Assembly (NCBI GenBank): GCA_946886245.1
Contig: CAMPIF010000096.1
Span: 1-11,178 of the forward strand
Direction: 5' to 3'
DNA: 11,178 nucleotides
From: Ectopseudomonas composti
Lineage (GTDB): Bacteria > Pseudomonadota > Gammaproteobacteria > Pseudomonadales > Pseudomonadaceae
Under the pieces are notes generated by a model. It was not told where the DNA came from. It searched no databases and saw only the letters and a list, made by a program, of their open reading frames with translations. Shown here piece by piece: positions 1-5,504 of the stretch (position 1 is its first letter; each line of letters starts with the position of its first letter). The position numbers were made by a program, and so were the translations under genes.

Positions 1-390
1 CCCATGGCCGAAGCCGAATTCATTCTCTCCGGCGGCAACGGGGTCAAGGACTGGGCCTTGTTCCACCAGGCCGCCGAAGCGCTCGGCGCGACCGAAGGCG
101 CCTCGCGGGTCGCGGTGGACGACGGCTTCATGCCGCGCGACCGCCAGGTCGGTGCCACCGGTACCTGGGTCACCGCACGGGTCTATCTGGCCGTCGGGAT
201 TTCCGGCGCCATCCAGCACCTGCAGGGTATCGGTGCCTGCGACAAGGTCGTGGCGGTGAACATGGACCCCGGCTGCGACATGATCAAACGCGCCGACCTG
301 TCGGTGATCGGCGACTCGGCGGCGATCCTCCAGGCCCTGATAGCACGCGTCGCCGCCTGGCGTCAGGAGGGCAAACGTGATGCTGCCTGA
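1..390 (+). CDS. etfA: Electron transfer flavoprotein alpha subunit, C-terminal part (5' end outside window)
   Basis: This is the C-terminal FAD-binding domain of an ETF alpha subunit, which together with ETF beta passes electrons from a dehydrogenase to the respiratory chain. The frame is open from base 1 and ends at TGA 388-390; the N-terminal part lies upstream of the window. Counting from the first visible Met at base 4, the family signatures are SRVAVDDG (34-41), QVGATG (48-53), GISGAIQH (65-72) and an ADLSVIGD segment (97-104), in the order expected for FAD binding. The usual 'V-P-LY-A-GISGAIQH' reads VTARVYLAVGISGAIQH here, so this is a divergent member and not the housekeeping fatty-acid ETF. 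In Pseudomonas such a divergent etfA/etfB pair sits next to dgcAB (dimethylglycine demethylation), which fits gbdR nearby. The assignment to that operon is inferred from synteny, because dgcAB are not visible. Confidence 0.9.
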   Translation, partial: PMAEAEFILSGGNGVKDWALFHQAAEALGATEGASRVAVDDGFMPRDRQVGATGTWVTARVYLAVGISGAIQHLQGIGACDKVVAVNMDPGCDMIKRADLSVIGDSAAILQALIARVAAWRQEGKRDAA

Positions 391-408
391 TCCTCACGAA
401 TACGCCCT

Positions 409-476
409 CGTGGGAGGGGCTTCAGCCGCGACAGATTGCGCGTATGGCCATATCGCGGCTAAAGCCGCTCCCACGG
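409..476. repeat. REP pair (REPIN-like) forming one long hairpin between etfA and etfB
   Basis: Two Pseudomonas-type REP sequences lie head to head: arm 1 at 409-431 (CGTGGGAGGGGC...) and arm 2 at 453-476 (TCGCGGCTAAAGCC...). The reverse complement of arm 2 matches arm 1 with two differences. The centre contains a perfect 10-bp palindrome, TATGGCCATA (443-452), so the whole stretch can fold as a single long hairpin. It fills most of the 101-nt etfA-etfB gap and may act as a partial attenuator or an mRNA-stabilising element. Confidence 0.85.
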
Positions 477-491
477 TTCGAGGTTGCCCAA

Positions 492-1295
492 ATGACTGAT
501 CTGAATATCGTTGCCCTGGTCTCGGTCGGTGCCCATCCGACCTCGGGCCGGCCACGGCGCGCCGAGCAGGACGCCCGCGCGGTGGAGCTGGGCCTGCGCC
601 TGAGCGGACCCAACCTGGCCGGACCAAACCTGGCCGGACAGAACCTGCAACTGCTGCACGCCGGCGATCCACAGGCCGAAGCCCTGCGCGGCTATCTGGG
701 CATGGGCCTGGAACAGCTCGACGTGCTGGAACAGCCTGAAGGCGCCGACGCCCTGCCACTGCTGGTCGATTACCTGCAAGGCAGCCGCACCCAGCTGGTA
801 CTCACCGGCAGCCAGGCGGAAACTGGCGAAGGCTCCGGCATGCTGCCGTTCCTGCTGGCCGAGCGCCTGGGCTGGCCGATGGTCGTCGGCCTGGCCGAAG
901 TGGAGAAAGTCGAGAATGGCGTGGCCCAGGTGCTGCAGGCGCTCCCGCGCGGCCAGCGGCGTCGCCTCAAGGTGCGCCTGCCCTGCGTGGCCAGCGTCGA
1001 CAACGCCGCCCCGGTCGCCCGCCAGAGTGCCTTCGGCCCGGCACGGCGCGGGCAGATCGAAGCGCATGAGGTCACAGTGATAGACGATCCGTTACTGGCC
1101 GAGGCCAGCCTGCAGCCAGCCAAACCACGGCCCAAACGTCTCAAGGTGATCAAGGCCAAAACTGGCGCCGAACGGATGAAGGCTGCTACGGCCAAAGCCA
1201 GTGGCGGCGGCGGTCAGGTGCTCAAGGATGTCTCGCCACAGGAAGGAGCAGAGGCTATCTTCAAGCTATTGATCGAAGAAGGCGTCCTGCGCTAA
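492..1295 (+). CDS. etfB: Electron transfer flavoprotein beta subunit, divergent (dgcAB-associated type)
   Basis: Predicted 267-aa ETF beta-type protein, the AMP-binding partner of the preceding etfA product. The start chosen is ATG 492, preceded by GAGG (480-483) with 8-nt spacing. An in-frame start at 444 would lie inside the REP hairpin and is unlikely. Signatures are the N-terminal VALVSVGAHPTSGRPRRAEQ segment (7-26) and a GSQAETGEGSGMLPFLLAER...GWP stretch (106-129), which corresponds to the conserved 'G-Q-(A)-D...G-M-A-LLGWP' nucleotide-binding region of ETF beta. The C-terminus is lysine-rich (KVIKAKTGAERMK), and the canonical recognition-loop sequence of ordinary EtfB is not obvious. 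Residues 39-53 are an in-frame 5-aa triplication (GPNLA, GPNLA, GQNLQ). Likely role: electron acceptor for dimethylglycine/betaine demethylation, inferred from gene context. Confidence 0.85.
   Translation: MTDLNIVALVSVGAHPTSGRPRRAEQDARAVELGLRLSGPNLAGPNLAGQNLQLLHAGDPQAEALRGYLGMGLEQLDVLEQPEGADALPLLVDYLQGSRTQLVLTGSQAETGEGSGMLPFLLAERLGWPMVVGLAEVEKVENGVAQVLQALPRGQRRRLKVRLPCVASVDNAAPVARQSAFGPARRGQIEAHEVTVIDDPLLAEASLQPAKPRPKRLKVIKAKTGAERMKAATAKASGGGGQVLKDVSPQEGAEAIFKLLIEEGVLR
606..650 (+). repeat. Three 15-bp tandem units inside etfB
   Basis: Units at 606-620, 621-635 and 636-650 all start with GGAC and share the AACCTG core. The first two differ at one base and the third is more diverged. The length is a multiple of three, so the reading frame is kept and the protein gains a repeated GPNLA motif. 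This looks like a local slippage duplication. Confidence 0.8.
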
Positions 1296-1350
1296 CCGGG
1301 GGTTGAAGACCCACTGCGCAGCGCCTGCTTTTCCACAAGGAGCCACGACC

Positions 1351-1602
1351 ATGATGCATGCCGATCTGATCGACCAGGAAGACTTCCGTGAGCGCCTGAT
1401 CGCGCTGGGCCTGAGCATTCCAGCAGGCGTAACGCCCGAGCAGGCTTGCGAGCTGGCCGTCAGCGGCCTCAGCGCCGAGCGCGCCGTGGCCCTGCGTCAT
1501 CTGGTGGAAGAACTGCTCAGCGGCAGCGCCACCCTGCTGCCCAACGTGCGCGAAGCCATCAGCCGGCATCTGCTGCCGGCGCTGGTGCCGAAGCCGGCCT
1601 GA
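1351..1602 (+). CDS. Small helical protein of unknown function downstream of etfB
   Basis: Predicted 83-aa protein that I do not recognise. ATG 1351 has a strong ribosome-binding site, AAGGAG (1337-1342), with 8-nt spacing; a second ATG follows at 1354. An upstream TTG at 1303 lacks such support. The gene lies 55 nt after the etfB stop on the same strand, so co-transcription with the ETF genes is likely. The sequence has no Cys and no hydrophobic signal or membrane segment. It reads as an all-helical soluble protein, with the segments QEDFRERLIALGL, TPEQACELAVSGL and ERAVALRHLVEELL, and a proline-rich end (ALVPKPA). Codon choice resembles its neighbours. A function linked to betaine demethylation would be guilt by association only. 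Confidence 0.65.
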   Translation: MMHADLIDQEDFRERLIALGLSIPAGVTPEQACELAVSGLSAERAVALRHLVEELLSGSATLLPNVREAISRHLLPALVPKPA

Positions 1603-1607
1603 TTTCC

Positions 1608-1627
1608 GGTGCGCACGGCGCACCCTA
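1608..1627. repeat. Single REP palindrome (GGTGCGCACGGCGCACC type)
   Basis: GGTGCGCACGGCGCACCCTA is an imperfect palindrome immediately after the stop of the small ORF. The same REP family forms the pair at 9672-9728. Confidence 0.7.
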
Positions 1628-1646
1628 CGGACGGGCGCCATTGGCA

Positions 1647-1737
1647 TAGGGTGGGCTTTAGCCCACCAAAAGCAGACAGGGATGGGGTCAACCTAAAATT
1701 GGACCACTGACAGAGTGGTGGGCTAAAGCCCACCCTA
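1647..1737. repeat. REP pair (REPIN) with perfectly matched 21-bp arms
   Basis: Arm 1 (1647-1667) and arm 2 (1717-1737) are exact reverse complements of 21 bases. Each is itself a palindrome around GGGCTTTAGCCC or GGGCTAAAGCCC. The 49-bp spacer is more AT-rich. A further single copy of the same family occurs at 10435-10455. The pair sits between the convergent small ORF and gbdR, where REPINs are typically tolerated. Confidence 0.85.
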
Positions 1738-1749
1738 CAGCAACGACAC

Positions 1750-1786
1750 AATGAAAACGGGGCGCCACTGGCGCCCCGTTTTCATT
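1750..1786. terminator. Bidirectional intrinsic terminator between the etf operon and gbdR
   Basis: A perfect 17-bp inverted repeat (AATGAAAACGGGGCGCC, 1750-1766, and its complement, 1770-1786) encloses a 3-nt loop (ACT). The GC-rich core is flanked by TTTT on either strand, so it can end transcription from both convergent units. It lies 10 bases beyond the gbdR stop. Confidence 0.9.
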
Positions 1787-1796
1787 GCGGCTCGAC

Positions 1797-2891
1797 TCAG
1801 ATGCGCACGCTGGCGAAGGTCGACTCACCCTGGGCACGGTTGAGCGCCAGCACCGCGCTGGAATTGACCTGATGCTCGGGAATCGGCAGCAGCATCACCA
1901 GGTTGTTGCCCTGCTGACCGGCACGTTCATCGCGCGGCGGAATGCCGAAGTACTCGCGGTAGCACTTGGAAAAATGCGGGGTGGAGACGAAACCACAGAC
2001 CGAGGCCACTTCGATGATCGACATGCTGGTCTGCTTGAGCAGCTGCCGCGCGCGGATCAGGCGCAGCTTCAGGTAGTAGCGCGACGGCGAGCAGTGCAGG
2101 TACTTCTGGAACAGGCGCTCGAGCTGACGACGGGAGATATCGACGAAGCAGGCCAACTCGTCAAGGTCGATAGGCTCCTCCAGGTTGGCCTCCATCAGCG
2201 CGACGATTTCCTGCAGCTTCGGCTGGTTGGTGCCGAGCATGTGCTTGAGCGGCACACGCTGGTGATCCTGCTCGTTGCGGATGCGCTCGTAGATGAACAT
2301 TTCGGAGATGCCGGCGGCCAGTTCGCGACCGTGCTGCTGGCCAATCAGGTGCAGCATCATGTCCATCGGTGCGGTACCACCGGAGGAGGTGTGGCGATTG
2401 CGGTCAATGGAGAACAGCCGGGTGGTGATGGCCGCACGCGGGAAGGCTTCCTGCATCGAGGCCAGGCACTCCCAATGCACGCTGCAATCGTAGCCGTCGA
2501 GCAGACCAGCCTTGGCCAGCGCCCAGCTGCCGGTGCACACCGCACCGAGCAAGCGCCCCTGGCGTGCCTGTAGTTGCAGCCAACTGACATGTTCACGCTT
2601 GACGCTGTGCTGAATATCCACGCCACCACAGACGATCACCGCATCCAACGCCGGGGCGCTTTGCATGGTGGCGTCCGGAGTGATCTTCAAACCATCGCTG
2701 GCGCAGACCGGCAGGCCATCATGAGTCAGGGTATGCCAGCGAAACAGTTCCTTGCCGGAAAGCTGGTTGGCCATGCGCAGGGGCTCTACCGCCGAAGCGA
2801 GGGAAATCAGGGTGAAGTTGTCCAGGAGCAGGAAGCCGATGGACTGGGCGACACGGTTCTGGGGTTGCGCCCCTTGGCTGAACTGCGACAT
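1797..2891 (-). CDS. gbdR: GbdR, AraC-family activator of glycine betaine catabolism
   Basis: Predicted 364-aa two-domain regulator. Residues ~18-190 form a DJ-1/PfpI-like (class I glutamine amidotransferase-like) sensor domain, with IGFLLLDNFTLISLASAVEP near the start and the elbow sequence GAVCTGSWALAKAGLLDG (C119). Residues ~224-322 are the AraC double helix-turn-helix DNA-binding domain, including CFVDISRRQLERLFQKYLHCSPSRYY and VCGFVSTPHFSKCYREYFG. A ~42-aa tail follows. The start ATG (2889-2891 on the minus strand) is preceded by AGAGGG at good spacing. In Pseudomonas, GbdR responds to glycine betaine and dimethylglycine and activates the demethylation genes, the Cbc transporter and others. 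Length and domain order fit GbdR well, and the neighbouring etf and cbc genes support the name over other amidotransferase-like AraC regulators. The gene is transcribed away from the cbc block, convergent with the etf operon. Confidence 0.93.
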   Translation of the reverse strand: MSQFSQGAQPQNRVAQSIGFLLLDNFTLISLASAVEPLRMANQLSGKELFRWHTLTHDGLPVCASDGLKITPDATMQSAPALDAVIVCGGVDIQHSVKREHVSWLQLQARQGRLLGAVCTGSWALAKAGLLDGYDCSVHWECLASMQEAFPRAAITTRLFSIDRNRHTSSGGTAPMDMMLHLIGQQHGRELAAGISEMFIYERIRNEQDHQRVPLKHMLGTNQPKLQEIVALMEANLEEPIDLDELACFVDISRRQLERLFQKYLHCSPSRYYLKLRLIRARQLLKQTSMSIIEVASVCGFVSTPHFSKCYREYFGIPPRDERAGQQGNNLVMLLPIPEHQVNSSAVLALNRAQGESTFASVRI

Positions 2892-2989
2892 TGATGGAAC
2901 CCTCTCACGCTAAGCACGGTGAGCCCAATTGAAGTGGGCCTCTGTTTTATCCTGGCCAGGTTTGAAAACCGGGCGGCTATGCATCTCTA

Positions 2990-3006
2990 CGCAAAGGCCA
3001 TGCCTA
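2990..3006 (-). promoter_or_regulatory. Candidate sigma-54 (-24/-12) promoter of gbdR
   Basis: Read on the minus strand, TAGGCATGGCCTTTGCG fits YTGGCAYRNNNNTTGCW with two mismatches at non-essential positions and keeps the invariant GG-N10-GC. It points at gbdR. The predicted transcription start is near 2979, giving a leader of about 88 nt. From memory, gbdR of P. aeruginosa has been reported as sigma-54-dependent under NtrC/CbrB, with IHF and BetI involved; the match here agrees with that. Confidence 0.65.
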
Positions 3007-3008
3007 AA

Positions 3009-3024
3009 TTGATCAGGCGTTCAA
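3009..3024. promoter_or_regulatory. BetI-like operator abutting the gbdR sigma-54 promoter
   Basis: TTGATCAGGCGTTCAA has half-sites TTGATC and GTTCAA spaced as in the palindromes before betI (TTGATCGAACGATCAA) and betB (TTGATTGTTCGTTCAA). It begins 2 bp upstream of the -24 element. It is less symmetric in the centre than the other two, hence the moderate confidence. Confidence 0.5.
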
Positions 3025-3090
3025 TAAAAAACGAACCGTCAATGAATGGCGCGCCAGACGGGCTTCCTGACCCTGTTTTCCAAGATTGCG

Positions 3091-3131
3091 AAATGCTCTC
3101 AAAGCCTCTTGCCGCAAGGCTTTGAGCATTT
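3091..3131. repeat. Stem-loop in the gbdR upstream region
   Basis: Left arm 3091-3107 and right arm 3115-3131 pair as AAATGCTC..AAAGCCT with AGGCTTTGAGCATTT, with a 2-nt bulge (TC) on the left side. No T-tract follows on either strand, so it is not an obvious terminator. It may be a protein-binding dyad or a relic. Confidence 0.5.
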
Positions 3132-3584
3132 CGGTAGCACGGATTGAGTGGCCTGCTACGGCGTCTCTGGCTGCCAGTAACGGACGGACGGTAACAGCAT
3201 CGACCCATTGGTCACTTCTGATGCAATCGATGCCCGCAAGCGTCGCACCAAAATCTCGCGAAGCGCAGGTCTCTGCCAGAATCGCTGCACCAGCAACGGT
3301 CAACGCTCGCCGGGGTGTCAGCAGCCAGCCGCCCATGCAGAGGTGCATCCTGACGAATCTGCAACGGGTTCGTGATAATCCAGCTTTCGTCAGCACGCCC
3401 GGACACCCAACCGACTCACACCTATCCAATCGCGCCACGGCGAGCCGTGCGTACCGAAGTCTTTTCTCGACATGCCAGTGTCGCTTCTCACCCAGATGGC
3501 GGCCCACCTCTTGCTGTGAAATAGCCAATCGCCCGCTCAAGGAATCTTCCAGCGGCTCCAGCCGCCCGAACAGAGACAAGCCCC

Positions 3585-4529
3585 ATGAACAGATTTGCTC
3601 ACTGGCTGCTCGTGATTGCCCTCACCTCCTCCACCGCCTTGCACGCTGCAGAAGCCGAGCGCTGCGAGCTGGTGCGCCTGAGCGACGTTGGCTGGACCGA
3701 CATCACCATGACCACCGCCGTTGCTCGCCTGATACTGAGCGAGATGGGCTATCGCACGCAGATCCGCCGCATGTCGTTGCCCGACACTTACCGTGGATTA
3801 TCCGAAGGCCAACTGGACGTGTTCCTGGGCAACTGGATGCCGGCCCAGAGTGAACTGGTGCAACCTCATCTGGACAGCGGCAGGATCGAGAAACTGCACA
3901 CCAACCTGCCGACGGTGCGTTACACCCTGGCGGTACTGGCGCCAGGCTACGAAGGCGGACTGAAGGATTTCGCCGACATCCATCGTTTCAAGGACGAACT
4001 CGGCGGGCAGATCTTCGGCATCGAACCTGGCAACGAAGGCAACGAGATGGTCAAGGGTATGATTCGCGACAACATCTTCGGTCTCGCGGGTTTCAGCCTG
4101 GTCGAGTCCAGCGAGAGCGGCATGCTCAATCACGTCGAGCGGGCTCAACGCTTGGGCAAATGGGCGGTGTTTCTCGGCTGGGAACCGCACCCGATGAACG
4201 AGCGTCTGAAGATGAACTATCTAGCCGGTGGCGATGATTATTTCGGTCCCAATTACGGAGCGGCACAGGTCAACACGGTGGCACGCGGCGGCTTGAGCCA
4301 GCAGTGTCCCAACCTGGCTCGGCTTTTCCGCAATATGACCTTCACCATCAGCGCAGAAAACCAGTTGATGAGCGCCGTGCTGGAAGGCAACACGAACCGC
4401 CGCCGCGTGGCCAAGCAGTGGATCGAAGACAACCCGCAGATGATTGCGGCCTGGCTCGATGGTGTGAGCCACTATCAAGGCGGCCCCATCAGCAAGGTTT
4501 TCGACATATCACTGACAAGAAATGACTGA
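3585..4529 (+). CDS. Choline-type ABC periplasmic binding protein, stand-alone CbcX/ChoX paralogue
   Basis: Predicted 314-aa secreted binding protein of the ChoX/CbcX (OpuAC-fold, type II) family. Residues 1-21 form a signal peptide ending in ALHAA. The choline-binding aromatic box is intact: W37 and D39 (VGWTD), W84 (LGNWMPA), Y113 (RYTLAV), N150 (EPGNEG) and W199 (LGWEPHPMN). These sit at a constant offset of six from the residues I recall for Sinorhizobium ChoX (W43, D45, W90, Y119, N156, W205). Cys27 and Cys241 are shared with the paralogue at 7611-8555 and could pair. The two proteins have equal length and collinear motifs but clearly differ in sequence. No permease or ATPase gene is adjacent, so it probably docks onto CbcVW. 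The Shine-Dalgarno before ATG 3585 is weak. The gene ends in tandem stops (TGA TAA). Ligand could be choline or a near analogue. Confidence 0.88.
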   Translation: MNRFAHWLLVIALTSSTALHAAEAERCELVRLSDVGWTDITMTTAVARLILSEMGYRTQIRRMSLPDTYRGLSEGQLDVFLGNWMPAQSELVQPHLDSGRIEKLHTNLPTVRYTLAVLAPGYEGGLKDFADIHRFKDELGGQIFGIEPGNEGNEMVKGMIRDNIFGLAGFSLVESSESGMLNHVERAQRLGKWAVFLGWEPHPMNERLKMNYLAGGDDYFGPNYGAAQVNTVARGGLSQQCPNLARLFRNMTFTISAENQLMSAVLEGNTNRRRVAKQWIEDNPQMIAAWLDGVSHYQGGPISKVFDISLTRND

Positions 4530-5504
4530 TAAATTCGACGAAATAGCCGAGAAAAATCAATAAAAATGGCAGAAAAAAGAAATCACTCCATAGCTCGAAA
4601 GGGCCTTCCCTCAGCTCATCGAGAAGCAGCTTCAGGCGCGCGTGCCGAACCAGGCGTGACCGATCGGTCACATTTCGCCACTTTTCGCTTTCCCAACGAT
4701 TTTCAGCACGCCACTGCCTCTTCCTGTAAATTTTTTTCAACATCGCCACAGCCCCCGCGCTACGCAGCCTGCGCCATGACCGAAGAGCTGAAAACCAGCG
4801 CCGGCGCGGCTTTCAGGCTTGGCCAAGGGGCAAAAAAGTCTGTTAAGGTTTTTAAAGCACGTTACCGGAAGCGCTTCTCGATGCTCGCACCGAGCGCTGT
4901 TCGAAACGGCATGACGCAGTGCTTTCAGGAGCCCGAAAAACGGCGAGAACATGGGAAAACACACGGCGTGACGGGCCATGTCGCCGCCCAACACGTCAGG
5001 GTCGCAAACCGATAATTGCGCAGAGCCCAAGACTATATCGTTGAGCCAGCCGATGACGTCGCTGCCGCCTCCCGAGGGGAACGGCAGACTGGGGCCCACC
5101 GCCCCGGACCGAAGAACATACAAGCGCTGGCCCACCATCGATAGGGCGCCAGCCCAACAAGAAATTTCGGATGTACGCATGCGCCAGGACGACGCATGAA
5201 CCCCCAAGGGAATGGGCTTCGAAACACTGCCAGAGGGTTTGGAAAGCGGTTTGCAGCACGGCAAGACAGTGGTCACTCAGCAACAGGTTGCAACGCCGCA
5301 GCGGGCAGTTTCTGCCACCAGCCGCGCGCGCTGCAGCGTGCCCGAGCGCCACGTTCGACGCCCGCCGCGAAACGTTCGCCAACCTCGAAACTCAGCAAAC
5401 ACCCACACAGGTATCAGAGGCCTGACACAGCTGATCTACGCTTCGATGATGCGTGCCCAGCCGTGCCAGCGTGAACTGGATGCCGATTGAAGGGGAAACG
5501 TCCC
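4530..5504. other. 975-base region without a convincing gene upstream of cbcV
   Basis: No frame here has a recognisable domain together with a credible start. The open frames on the minus strand (4737-5276, 4996-5382) overlap one another and look like chance. The first ~200 bases are AT-rich with A and T tracts (4553-4577, 4727-4738). Visible elements are the 16-bp palindrome at 4656-4671 and a 10-bp palindrome, GAAGCGCTTC (4868-4877). The cbcVWX promoter and presumably GbdR sites must lie here, but I cannot place them. No clear intrinsic terminator follows the 3585-4529 gene, so read-through into cbcV is possible. Confidence 0.55.
4656..4671. promoter_or_regulatory. Perfect 16-bp palindrome, candidate operator
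   Basis: GTGACCGATCGGTCAC is fully symmetric and lies 127 nt after the binding-protein gene and 834 nt before cbcV. It is not the BetI type and lacks the GTGA-N6-TCAC spacing of Crp/Vfr sites (it has N8). The bound factor is unknown. Confidence 0.4.

Larger units (their letters stand above)
2892..3584. other. Long regulatory intergenic region between gbdR and the divergent binding-protein gene
   Basis: This 693-base gap separates divergent genes. It holds a sigma-54-type promoter for gbdR (2990-3006, minus strand), a BetI-like palindrome (3009-3024), an AT-rich stretch (3021-3031) and a stem-loop (3091-3131). Open frames exist on both strands (minus 3013-3579 from a TTG; plus 3086-3853, overlapping the next gene), but none has a good start or a recognisable domain, so I do not call a gene. 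The promoter of the plus-strand gene at 3585 must lie in the distal part; I see no clear -35/-10 pair there. The size suits a sigma-54 promoter with remote activator sites. Confidence 0.6.

Noticed and set aside
444..491. Upstream ATG 444 as the etfB start
   Set aside because: It lies inside the REP hairpin and would add 16 residues absent from the family; ATG 492 has a proper ribosome-binding site.
1641..1657. Sigma-54-like match TTGGCATAGGGTGGGCT on the plus strand
   Set aside because: The TT before GC is missing, it lies inside a REP arm, and it points at the 3' end of the convergent gbdR gene.
3285..3310. Possible NtrC-like site (TGCACC...GGTCAA)
   Set aside because: The spacing is one base too long and the right half diverges from GGTGCA; not good enough to call.
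3013..3579. A 188-codon open frame on the minus strand between gbdR and the binding-protein gene, starting at TTG
   Set aside because: No good start or ribosome-binding site, no recognisable domain, and it covers the candidate BetI site and dyad. I treat it as chance, though its composition is not as shadow-like as most.
3086..3853. A 255-codon plus-strand open frame
   Set aside because: It runs ~270 bases into the well-supported binding-protein gene in another frame, has a Ser/Ala/Arg-rich shadow-like composition and no domain.
4737..5382. Two overlapping minus-strand open frames upstream of cbcV
   Set aside because: They overlap in different frames, lack convincing starts and show no family signature; long frames are common by chance in GC-rich DNA.
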